32,681 nt of DNA from Comamonadaceae bacterium (GCA_947446885.1 CANFHZ010000018.1:1-32681), one strand, 5' to 3'; counted from the stretch's first letter, positions 26,453-32,681 are shown. Numbers and translations: made by a program. The notes: generated by a model not told the origin, from the sequence alone.

Positions 26453-26949
26453 GTTCCGGCCAGAGCGCATTTCCCAATCAAATAGACTGTGCAAATAGCG
26501 GTTGCCGCCGGGCGATTTGTTCCGGCCAAAGCGCATTTCCCAATCAAATAGACTTCGGGTCAGCACCTTGAGGATGGCCATGCCGTTCCGGCCAGAGCGC
26601 ATTTCCCAATCAAATAGACTTTGGCCAGGGCAGCTACGACATTGAAGCCAGTTCCGGCCAGAGCGCATTTCCCAATCAAATAGACTCACAATGCTGTTGG
26701 TGAATGCCCCGCCTTTGTTCCGGCCAGAGCGCATTTCCCAATCAAATAGACTCTTGGCGAGAGCAACAGCAAGACGATTGAGTTCCGGCCAGAGCGCATT
26801 TCCCAATCAAATAGACTTGCCAGCACCAGCACAGGATGATCCTCCCCGTTCCGGCCAGAGCGCATTTCCCAATCAAATAGACTTACCGTGCTTGTATCCT
26901 GCGCGCCGGGTATGTTCCGGCCAGAGCGCATTTCCCAATCAAATAGACT
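26453..26949 (+). CRISPR. Type II-C CRISPR array, 8 repeats and 7 spacers
   Basis: Eight 36-bp repeats begin GTTCCGGCCAGAGCG and end CAATCAAATAGACT. They start at 26453, 26519, 26585, 26651, 26717, 26782, 26848 and 26914. Spacers are 30 bp except the fifth, which is 29 bp. Only repeat 2 differs, with A for G at its position 11 (26529). The plus strand is the crRNA strand, because the tracrRNA anti-repeat at 32019-32041 is the complement of this strand, and the 5' GTT is the usual type II repeat start. The array is transcribed towards cas2, opposite to the cas genes, as in many II-C loci. The array begins 4 bp after the direct repeat, so no leader is present on that side. Confidence 0.98.
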
Positions 26950-27016
26950 CGAATTGCGTTAACCCCTTGTCCTGCAAGAGGTTTTCGCCTTTCGAGGCTT
27001 TTCAAAGCCCGCACCT
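26950..27016 (+). other. Gap between array and cas2, weak terminator
   Basis: 67 bp between the last repeat and the cas2 stop. A small hairpin GCCT-TTCG-AGGC (26987-26998) is followed by TTTT and could end array transcription. An adjacent stem GGCTT/AAGCC (26996-27009) overlaps it. The region could also hold the leader if new spacers enter at this end. Confidence 0.35.
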
Positions 27017-27367
27017 TCAATCAAAAAGATCGAATTGATCGGGCGTTTTTTTCGCTGGCTGCGCCTTGCGACCCTGAAAACTGATCACCCGCTCAAACTG
27101 CTTGTCGGTCAATTGCATGATGTTGACCTGTCCACCATGGGGCAGTGCCGCTTCTACCCGTTGGCAATAGGTTTGCACCTGCGCCGCACTGGTGCAAAAG
27201 CGCATGTACACGCTCAACTGGCATCGCAGAAAGCCCATGTCCAGCAAGCTGTGCCTGAACTGGTTGGCCGCCAGCCGCTCAGACGCGGTGACCACGGGCA
27301 AATCAAACATCACCAGCATCCACATGATTCGGTAGCCACTCAGTGAGGTTTTGGCCCGGCGACTCAT
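27017..27367 (-). CDS. cas2: CRISPR-associated endoribonuclease/adaptation protein Cas2
   Basis: 116 aa. Cas2 dimers bridge two Cas1 dimers in the spacer-integration complex. The ferredoxin-like first strand ends in MFDLPV, with the conserved Asp22. The type II form is also shown by the basic C-terminus ending DQFDLFD. The start overlaps the cas1 stop by 4 bp (ATGA). An N-terminal extension of about 13 residues precedes the usual strand (MWMLVMFDLP), and the ATG at residue 15 is a possible alternative start. Confidence 0.95.
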   Translation of the reverse strand: MSRRAKTSLSGYRIMWMLVMFDLPVVTASERLAANQFRHSLLDMGFLRCQLSVYMRFCTSAAQVQTYCQRVEAALPHGGQVNIMQLTDKQFERVISFQGRKAQPAKKTPDQFDLFD

Positions 27368-28290
27368 TCGTCATCGGATTCGGTGTAGCGTTGGGGCACG
27401 CCGGCGTGCGGCAGGTCCAGCTTGTCGCGCTCACCCAGCATGACCTGCGCCAGCGAGGTGGCCAGTTTTTGCACCGCCACCAGCACGGGGGTGGTGCCTG
27501 CATCGCTTTGCAAGTCCTGGTAGAGGCTTTGCACCAGTGCCCGCTTGGTGTCGGCGTTGACCACGCACGGGCCTTGGCTTTGCAATTGCCAAACGGTCCA
27601 GTCAATGACCGGGCGAAAAGGTTCCATCACATCGTCCACCAACCGCATGGCATTGTTGTCGTGGCTGTGGTGCAGACCCACGCTGGGGTGAAGGCCGGCA
27701 GCCACCACCGCCCGAGCGGTGGCTGCACGCAGGACGGTGTAGCCGTAGTTGAGCAGGGCATTGAGGCCATCGGCCTGTTGGTCGCGGCGGAACAAGGGGC
27801 CCATCAGCAGCCCCCAGTACTTGCGTGCGCCCTGGGCTTCGGTGTTTTGCGGATCGCCGCTTTTGACTTGCCGGGCCAGCATTTGCAGCGGTGCGGCCGG
27901 AGCCCCCGCAGCTGCCAGCACAGCAGCCTGATTAAGCAATTTGGATTTGACGATGGCGGCCCACAAGCGTTTCCGCGTGGGCAGGCTGCAAGCGATTTGC
28001 GCCTCCATGCGGTGGGCTTGCTGGTGGTGGCCCTCTGCGGGCCAAAGCATACCCACCACGTTGTGGTTGGCGGCGCACAGCACCATGGGCACCCCGCGCT
28101 CGGCCAGCGCCACGAGCAGGTTGTTGGTGTAGCTCAGACCATGGGCATTGGCGATCAGGGCGCTCATGTCGTCCAGCGCCACGCGTCCCACTTCTTGCCG
28201 GTCTTCACCGGTGCTCTGCACCAGCATGAAGCCCCGGTACATCGACAGGTGGCGCTTGTCGTTGGCGACTTCGACAATGCGACCGAGCAT
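27364..28290 (-). CDS. cas1: CRISPR-associated integrase Cas1 (type II)
   Basis: 308 aa. Cas1 cuts and joins prespacers into the array. The metal-binding residues are Glu151 (NTEAQGARKYWG), His207 or His208 (VGLHHSHDNNAM) and Asp219/Asp220 (LVDDVMEPFRP), the pattern of type II Cas1. The N-terminal beta domain is intact. It follows the antitoxin gene by 12 bp with no clear ribosome binding site, so translation may depend on coupling to the upstream antitoxin. No cas4 or csn2 is present, which fits subtype II-C. Confidence 0.97.
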   Translation of the reverse strand: MLGRIVEVANDKRHLSMYRGFMLVQSTGEDRQEVGRVALDDMSALIANAHGLSYTNNLLVALAERGVPMVLCAANHNVVGMLWPAEGHHQQAHRMEAQIACSLPTRKRLWAAIVKSKLLNQAAVLAAAGAPAAPLQMLARQVKSGDPQNTEAQGARKYWGLLMGPLFRRDQQADGLNALLNYGYTVLRAATARAVVAAGLHPSVGLHHSHDNNAMRLVDDVMEPFRPVIDWTVWQLQSQGPCVVNADTKRALVQSLYQDLQSDAGTTPVLVAVQKLATSLAQVMLGERDKLDLPHAGVPQRYTESDDE

Positions 28291-28302
28291 GTTGAGGGTC
28301 TA

Positions 28303-28596
28303 TCAGTGGGACTGTGGTTGGGCGTACATGCGCACGCCCAGTGCTTGCAGTACTTTGAACACCGTGTCGAATCGGGGTTTGGCGCCGACGGTCAGAGCTT
28401 TGTAGAGGCTTTCACGGCCCAGCCCCGCGTCGCGTGCCACTTGGGCCATGCCCCTGGCCCTGGCCACATCACCAATGGCGGCGAGCAGCAAGTCGGTGTC
28501 TCCGCTGGCCAGTGCCTGGTTCAGGTATTCGGCCATCATTTCCTCGCTGTCGAGGTAGTCTGCCGCTTCAAATGTTGTTGTATTGCCCATGGTCAT
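28303..28596 (-). CDS. HTH antitoxin of a HigBA/RelE-type module
   Basis: 97 aa from the ATG at 28596 (a second ATG is at 28590); the longer open frame overlaps the toxin and is not used. The protein matches the addiction-module antidote family of DNA-binding antitoxins. It has an N-terminal toxin-binding part (FEAADYLDSEEMMAEYLNQA), the linker LLAAIGDVARARG and a C-terminal helix-turn-helix (MAQVARDAGLGRESLYKAL). Such antitoxins neutralise the toxin and repress their own operon. Its start overlaps the toxin end by 29 bp. The pair sits between cas9 and cas1. Confidence 0.9.
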   Translation of the reverse strand: MTMGNTTTFEAADYLDSEEMMAEYLNQALASGDTDLLLAAIGDVARARGMAQVARDAGLGRESLYKALTVGAKPRFDTVFKVLQALGVRMYAQPQSH

Positions 28597-28897
28597 ATTC
28601 CTTGGCCAGTCGCTTGGCGCGTGTGATGTCACGCACCTGCGTTGATTTGTCTCCACCCGCCAGCAACACAATGATCTGCTGGCCGCGCCTGCAAAAGTAC
28701 ACCCGGTAACCGGGGCCCAGGTGCCAACGCAGTTCGGACACACCAGTGCCCACGTTTTTGAAATCACCCAGATGCCCCGCTTGCACCTGCTTGAGCCGCA
28801 GCACAATCGCGGCTTTGGCCTGGACGTCCTTCAGACCCTTGAGCCAACGGACGAACACCGGGGTTTGCTCAAGCTGGAATGACTTGATTGTATCCAT
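28568..28897 (-). CDS. RelE/HigB-type toxin (addiction-module killer protein)
   Basis: 109 aa. The family pattern of this RelE branch is very clear: FVRWLKGLKDVQAKAAIVLR, GHLGDFKNVGTGVSELRWHL, GPGYRVYFCRRGQQIIVLL and GGDKSTQVRDITRAKRLAKEY. RelE-fold toxins of this type act as ribosome-dependent mRNA interferases. The gene begins 16 bp after the cas9 stop and has no good ribosome binding site. The ATG lies in the centre of an inverted repeat. Toxin-first order, as in higBA, fits the family. It is probably co-transcribed with cas9, cas1 and cas2. Confidence 0.92.
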   Translation of the reverse strand: MDTIKSFQLEQTPVFVRWLKGLKDVQAKAAIVLRLKQVQAGHLGDFKNVGTGVSELRWHLGPGYRVYFCRRGQQIIVLLAGGDKSTQVRDITRAKRLAKEYDHGQYNNI

Positions 28898-28906
28898 TTA
28901 GATACA
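28889..28906. promoter_or_regulatory. Inverted repeat over toxin start codon, candidate operator
   Basis: TGTATC-CATTTA-GATACA: two perfect 6-bp arms with a 6-base spacer, lying in the 16-bp gap after cas9 and over the toxin ATG. As DNA, it has the form of an operator for the HTH antitoxin. As mRNA (minus strand), it would form a hairpin with the AUG in the loop. No clear promoter could be resolved beside it. Confidence 0.5.
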
Positions 28907-28913
28907 GCTTGAT

Positions 28914-31900
28914 TCAATCCCGAAATCCAGGGTCGCGCAATTCGCCGATGGCGGAAATGCTGATTCGGCGGCCCTTGGCTTTTTGGAGGGAGCCTGCCGT
29001 TTTGAATGTGTAAGCCATCTCTTTGGTTCTCGTGCGTTTATCTACGTTGGCCTCATTGCAAGGAGCAAAAGCCATCGTCCCAGCAGAAGCCATGTACGCC
29101 AATCTAAGGACGTGCTTGACATCATCAATCAGTATCACAACTGAATCATCAATCATCAACCGCATCACCAACGGCTTGCCGCTGCAACTGAGTGTCGGGT
29201 GGCGCAGGCGCTGGACCCCGCCCTGGCGCACCAGTTGGTAGGCCTCAAAGGTGGAGATGACCTCACCCTCCCATTTGCCCTTGTCGTTGCGCACGATCTC
29301 GATGCAGTAGTTGCTGTCCCCCTTGTAGCCTTTGTAGGGGCGCGGCTGCCCATCCGGCAGCAGGCCGTGGCGGGCGCTGGCTTTGGCGTCGCTGAAGGGG
29401 ATGACCTTGAGCGTGCTTTCTTTGCGCACGCGCTGGCCATCGACCACTTTGCGTACATGCACGCGGTCCTTGCCCAGCAGGCCGTAGGCGGTGTCGTTGT
29501 GCATGGCGCCTTCGTGCCCGTGGTCGGGCTTGTGGCTGACCCAGATGTTGTCAACAGCACGTTTGACATGCTCGCGGTAGCTTTCCCAGGGCAGGGGCAT
29601 GGTGTCCACCAGTTTATTCAGTTGCTGCTCGCGGGCGCTGGCACTGGCACTCGCAAAACGTTGCAGCATGCCCTGGTCGGTCACGGCAATTACGCAGGCA
29701 TCCACCGCGTGGTGGCGGTGGTCGTTGCGGTTTTTCTCTCCATTCAGACCCAGGATGTTGTTCAGGCCAAATTTGGCACGCAGCATGGCCGTCATCTGCC
29801 CGGGTATGGCGCGGGTGTTTTGCGGGCAGATCAGGCTGAGGTATTCCCTGGCCACACGGCTCAGGTGGCGGGTGTCGTTCAAGGCGCGGGCCAGAAAGCC
29901 TTTGTCGTCGCGTAGCCATTGGGCGTAGCCGTTTTCGCCAAAGCGGTAGCGTTTGTTTTTGGGCATCAGCTCGGCGCGGGCCAGCATGTCGACGATGACC
30001 CAGCCTTGGGCAGAAAAGTCGTCTCTGGCTTGCCAGGGGGTTCGGTTGCCTTTGATGCGGTTGGCCTGGCGCAAGGCGACTGTTTTGTTGTTGAGGCTGT
30101 CGTCCAGCGTTTGCGAAAACGGGAGGATGTGCTCGATCTCCACCTGGTCAGAAAACAGCATCGCAGCGCTGATTTGAGCACCGCTGTACGGGCAGCGGCG
30201 GTCGGCTGCGTTGTCGCGATTGAGTTCTTCCCACAGGATCATTTTGTGCAAGTCGGTGGTTTGGACCCGCTCTGGGCTGGTGTTCAACAGGTCAGCGATT
30301 TGCTCGCGCATGCGCGCGTTGCGGTGCTGGTTGTCGGCTTGGCGCTTTTGATCGTCTTTGCGCTGCTCCTGGCTTTGCTTGAGGTCGCGAGCGACTTCCA
30401 CAATCACTTCACTGGGGTGGCCGTAGCGTTTGATGAGCGCATTGACCACGATGCGCACCTGGTTGAGGCCAATGTGCACGGTGGGGTTTGCGATCTTGCC
30501 AAAGCGCTTTTCGGCCGGGTCTTCGGGCTTTCCGCTGCCAAAGCCCACATGGCGCTGAAGGTACTCACCGTAGTAGGGCAGGGCGGGCAGGATTTCGCCA
30601 GTGACCGCGTGGCTGAGGTGGCTGTGGTGGTCAAAGCCTGCGGCGATCACGGCTTTGTCAAACGTGACGACTTCCCGGCGCAGTTCTGGGAGAATTTTGT
30701 CAAGCGCCTTGGCAGACAGGCTGCCATAGCCTTCAGGTAGTGCGGCGTTGGCGATGCGCTCAGCGGTGATCTCGTCTACGCCCGTGGCGGATTTCAGCCA
30801 TTGGATGAGTGTGGCCTCGTTTTCTTCGGTGAGCAATTGCAAGACGATGCTGTCTTGCTGCGCGGCATCCATGCCCGCCCAAGCGGATCCAAAGTGTTCT
30901 TTCTTGCTCAGGGTGGTGGACGTGGCGTTGCCTTTGAGTTCGGTGCGTTTGTCGTCCTCGAGGTTGAATTGACCGGAAAATCCCAATACTTTCTTGATCT
31001 GGGCAAAGGTGACTTTGGATTTTGTTTCCAGCGCCTGTACGAGCTGGTCGCGTTGGGCCGGTGTGAGTGGATCTTCGGTCAACCCTTCACGGATCAGGCG
31101 GAGGTTGTTGACTTCCTGGTAGATACGAAAGCGCTGCTGACTGGGCAGGGCCAGTGGTGCACGCTCTTCTTCGGGTGTGAGCGTGCAACGGCCCGGTTTG
31201 ACGGGCTTGAGTCTGCGCTGATGCAGCAAACAGTCTTTGAGCTCAACACGGGCAGTTTCGTGGAATTGCACGGGGTTGAGTTCGGCCTGCTTGGCCCACA
31301 GGGCGTCGAACTCGGCTTCGATCATGGCGCGGTCGATGTAGAGGTCGTAGCTCTTTTCAATCTTGGTTTTGCCATCGTCTCGCGTGCTGCGGTTTTCGCG
31401 GTAACGGGCCCGTATGGGCAAGCCCTTTTGGTGGCGTGCATAAAGCCACTCGCCCACCGTGCGGCAGCCTGTTGCCTGCATGGCCTCGCGCAGCTGGCCG
31501 ATGGCATTTTTAAGCGCACTGCTGTCGACTTCCTTCTTGTCGGTTTTTCGGTTGCTTTTGAAGCCACGACGTTGGTTGATGTGAAACAGGGCGCGGGCAA
31601 ATTCGGCGGGCTGCAGGGTCTGGTCCAGGCCTTTGGCGCGCAATGACAGAGGCTCTAGTCGTTCAAGGGCTTTTCGTGCCGCCAGGTCGTGCGGGAAAAA
31701 GCCGTGCACCAAAAGCGTCCTCATCATGCGTGCCTTGCGCTTGAGCAGGCGATCGCGCCGGCGGCGCATGGCGCGTGCTTCACGGCGACTGACAGCCAGG
31801 GACGCGCCGTCCTTTGGATTGCGCCCATCGCTGAAGATGCGCACCCCTGCCTTGATAACAGCGGAGGGTTCGTTATTGACATTGAGCCGTAACATGGCCC

Positions 31901-31955
31901 AACCCAAAGAGGTGGAACCTAAATCCAGTGCCAGGCGATAGCGCATCTTTGTCAT
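28914..31955 (-). CDS. cas9: CRISPR-associated endonuclease Cas9 (type II-C)
   Basis: 1013 aa from the ATG at 31955, with AAAGA upstream. A GTG at 31985 would add 10 residues, and an ATG at 31946 gives the family-like start MRYRLALDLG. Cas9 cuts DNA guided by crRNA:tracrRNA. RuvC-I has Asp11 (ALDLGSTSLGWA), the Arg-rich bridge helix is at about 57-80 (RREARAMRRRRDRLLKRKAR), RuvC-II has Glu520 (VIVEVARD), HNH has His609 (VEIEHILPFS), and RuvC-III has His749 and Asp752 (HHAVDACVIA). All nuclease residues are present; the residue before the HNH His is Glu rather than the commoner Asp. The length and lack of csn2 fit compact II-C enzymes. The last 250 residues are the PAM-interacting region. Confidence 0.97.
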   Translation of the reverse strand: MTKMRYRLALDLGSTSLGWAMLRLNVNNEPSAVIKAGVRIFSDGRNPKDGASLAVSRREARAMRRRRDRLLKRKARMMRTLLVHGFFPHDLAARKALERLEPLSLRAKGLDQTLQPAEFARALFHINQRRGFKSNRKTDKKEVDSSALKNAIGQLREAMQATGCRTVGEWLYARHQKGLPIRARYRENRSTRDDGKTKIEKSYDLYIDRAMIEAEFDALWAKQAELNPVQFHETARVELKDCLLHQRRLKPVKPGRCTLTPEEERAPLALPSQQRFRIYQEVNNLRLIREGLTEDPLTPAQRDQLVQALETKSKVTFAQIKKVLGFSGQFNLEDDKRTELKGNATSTTLSKKEHFGSAWAGMDAAQQDSIVLQLLTEENEATLIQWLKSATGVDEITAERIANAALPEGYGSLSAKALDKILPELRREVVTFDKAVIAAGFDHHSHLSHAVTGEILPALPYYGEYLQRHVGFGSGKPEDPAEKRFGKIANPTVHIGLNQVRIVVNALIKRYGHPSEVIVEVARDLKQSQEQRKDDQKRQADNQHRNARMREQIADLLNTSPERVQTTDLHKMILWEELNRDNAADRRCPYSGAQISAAMLFSDQVEIEHILPFSQTLDDSLNNKTVALRQANRIKGNRTPWQARDDFSAQGWVIVDMLARAELMPKNKRYRFGENGYAQWLRDDKGFLARALNDTRHLSRVAREYLSLICPQNTRAIPGQMTAMLRAKFGLNNILGLNGEKNRNDHRHHAVDACVIAVTDQGMLQRFASASASAREQQLNKLVDTMPLPWESYREHVKRAVDNIWVSHKPDHGHEGAMHNDTAYGLLGKDRVHVRKVVDGQRVRKESTLKVIPFSDAKASARHGLLPDGQPRPYKGYKGDSNYCIEIVRNDKGKWEGEVISTFEAYQLVRQGGVQRLRHPTLSCSGKPLVMRLMIDDSVVILIDDVKHVLRLAYMASAGTMAFAPCNEANVDKRTRTKEMAYTFKTAGSLQKAKGRRISISAIGELRDPGFRD

Positions 31956-31979
31956 ATGCATTCTTTGCGATTTACTGAT

Positions 31980-32007
31980 TTGCACATCCTTCCCAATGTG
32001 CTAGAGT
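31980..32007 (+). promoter_or_regulatory. Candidate tracrRNA promoter
   Basis: TTGCAC (31980-31985), 16 bp, then TAGAGT (32002-32007), with TGTG just upstream of the -10 box. A start about 7 bases later (near 32014) would place the transcript start just before the anti-repeat. The site lies in the gap upstream of cas9, so cas9 and tracrRNA are divergent. Confidence 0.5.
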
Positions 32008-32013
32008 CATCAT

Positions 32014-32118
32014 ACATTTTTGATTGGGAAATGCGCTCTGGACGCTAACAAGCAGATGACTTGCAAAAGTCTGGATGCACAAAATGAAGAGGCCGCTATA
32101 TGCGGCCTCTTGTCTTTT
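32014..32118 (+). ncRNA. tracrRNA
   Basis: Bases 32019-32041 are an exact 23-base complement of repeat positions 8-30. After a small bulge, AAC (32047-32049) pairs with the repeat's 5' GTT, as expected for a crRNA:tracrRNA duplex with an internal bulge. Downstream, GACTT-GCAA-AAGTC (32058-32071) forms a 5-bp hairpin with a GNRA loop (nexus-like). The RNA ends at a 10-bp terminator hairpin followed by GTCTTTT. The 5' end is placed from the candidate promoter and is uncertain by several bases. The RNA is transcribed away from cas9, about 5 kb from the array, and on the same strand as the crRNAs. Confidence 0.92.
32087..32118 (+). terminator. tracrRNA terminator
   Basis: A perfect 10-bp stem AAGAGGCCGC / GCGGCCTCTT with loop TATAT is followed by GTCTTTT. 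It is the 3' hairpin of the tracrRNA. Confidence 0.9.
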
Positions 32119-32167
32119 CAGAGATCACAGCATCGCGCAAGGCGCGCGCTTGCTTTCGTTCTGCGGT

Positions 32168-32259
32168 CTAGGCGGTCAGCAGTGCCTCCGCGGTGGTCGA
32201 TGGCTTTCTGGTGACGCCCTTGAGCTCGGCAATCAGGTTTTCGTGCAAGCTCAGGTTTG
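32168..32259 (-). pseudogene. Possible C-terminal remnant of an unidentified gene
   Basis: On the minus strand, the frame ending at the TAG at 32168-32170 reads like real coding sequence (LSLHENLIAELKGVTRK, then PSTTAEALLTA). Upstream it runs into the direct repeat at 32260, where it would be out of frame with the enolase-family gene. It may be the tail of a gene cut off when the CRISPR-Cas block and this junction formed. The stretch 32119-32167 shows nothing recognisable beyond a weak GCAAG/CTTGC stem. I do not recognise the protein. Confidence 0.3.
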
Positions 32260-32325
32260 CGCGCCCCCTCACACCCCCGCAGGTTCGTGCGTCATATCCA
32301 AATGCAGCATCGTGCCCGTATACGG
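32260..32325. repeat. Right copy of 66-bp direct repeat (true 3' end of enolase-family gene)
   Basis: 63 of 66 bases are identical to 26383-26448, in the same orientation and 5877 bp apart. This copy is continuous with the enolase-superfamily gene and encodes its last residues and stop. It ends at the 12-bp palindrome CCCGTATACGGG (32315-32326). Confidence 0.95.
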
Positions 32326-32681
32326 GTTCGCACGTGCCACGTCTTCGTCGAGCTCTACGCCCAGGCCGGGGGCGGTGGGCGGGATGATGTAGCCGTCTTC
32401 CCACTGGATGGGCTTCTTGAGGATCTCGGTGTGAAAGCCTTTCCAGTCCAGGATGCTTTCCTGGATCAGGAAGTTGGGGCTGCAGGTGGCGAGTTGAATG
32501 TTGGCGGCACCCACCACCGGGCCGCAGTACAGATGCGGGGCGATTTGCACATGGCAGGCCTCGGCCATGGACGCGATTTTTTTGCCTTCCAGAATGCCGC
32601 CCACACGGCCCAGGTTCATTTGCAGGATGGCGGCAGCACCTTCTTCGAGCACGCGCTGGAATTCCCATTTGGTCGCCAGGC
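32269..32681 (-). CDS. Mandelate racemase / enolase-superfamily sugar-acid dehydratase (partial)
   Basis: Only the C-terminal 136 residues are in the window; the frame stays open to its end (LATKWEFQRVLEEGAAAILQ), so the GTG at 32652 is internal. The barrel strands and the catalytic histidine region (QIAPHLYCGPV) followed by ANIQLATCSPNFLIQES match the mandelate racemase/galactonate dehydratase branch of the enolase superfamily. Such enzymes dehydrate acid sugars with Mg2+. The last 19 codons are duplicated at 26383-26448, on the far side of the CRISPR-Cas locus. The exact substrate is unknown. Confidence 0.88.
   Translation of the reverse strand, partial: LATKWEFQRVLEEGAAAILQMNLGRVGGILEGKKIASMAEACHVQIAPHLYCGPVVGAANIQLATCSPNFLIQESILDWKGFHTEILKKPIQWEDGYIIPPTAPGLGVELDEDVARANPYTGTMLHLDMTHEPAGV

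Noticed and set aside
26489-26913. Self-targeting spacers within the window
   Set aside because: No spacer was found to match another part of the window by eye.
26324-26931. Minus-strand open frames encoding repeated SLFDWEMRSGRN units
   Set aside because: They are translations of the CRISPR repeats; period and boundaries match the array exactly.
26383-32325. Insertion sequence or integrative element with its own recombinase
   Set aside because: No transposase or integrase frame and no terminal inverted repeats were found between the direct repeats.

Overview
The window looks like a chromosomal segment of a betaproteobacterium of the order Burkholderiales, most likely the family Comamonadaceae. 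This is inferred from the high-GC sequence, the gene order (a DciA-like gene, an M23 peptidase, secA, argJ, a DUF815 ATPase and mutT facing yacG-zapD-coaE-pilD-pilC-pilB), and the resemblance of the proteins to that group. The genus cannot be fixed from the sequence alone.

Left part (1-6439, mostly + strand). A 5'-truncated sodium:solute symporter is followed by a tight run of an SCP2-like protein, an alpha/beta hydrolase, an unrecognised protein and a metallo-beta-lactamase-fold hydrolase. These probably form one uptake-and-hydrolysis operon of unknown substrate. After it come a GDT1/TMEM165-type cation exporter, a small Ala/Gln/Arg-rich protein, cysM and a TusA-like sulfurtransferase.

Middle (6443-25837). 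An MFS transporter and the DciA-like gene lie on the minus strand. The M23 peptidase, secA, argJ, the DUF815 ATPase and mutT lie on the plus strand. On the minus strand, pilB-pilC-pilD-coaE-zapD-yacG form an overlapping operon, preceded by the dTDP-L-rhamnose operon rfbB-rfbD-rfbA-rfbC. A CDGSH iron-sulfur protein, a histone-deacetylase-family amidohydrolase and a TauE/SafE permease follow. This is ordinary housekeeping sequence with well preserved genes.

Right part (25983-32681). This is the accessory region. A small eRF1-like 'translational machinery' protein is followed by a complete type II-C CRISPR-Cas locus. It has an array of 8 repeats and 7 spacers, then (all on the minus strand, reading right to left) cas9, a RelE/HigB-type toxin, its HTH antitoxin, cas1 and cas2. 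A tracrRNA gene with promoter, anti-repeat and terminator is divergent from cas9.

Two things stand out in this region. First, a toxin-antitoxin pair is built into the cas operon between cas9 and cas1, with a 6+6 bp inverted repeat over the toxin start codon. Second, the whole CRISPR-Cas block lies between two direct copies of a 66-bp sequence (63 of 66 identical) that is the 3' end of an enolase-superfamily gene. The right copy belongs to the real gene, and the left copy is an orphan 4 bp from the first CRISPR repeat. This suggests that the locus arrived, or can leave, as a 5.88-kb cassette targeting the end of that gene, although no integrase or transposase is visible.
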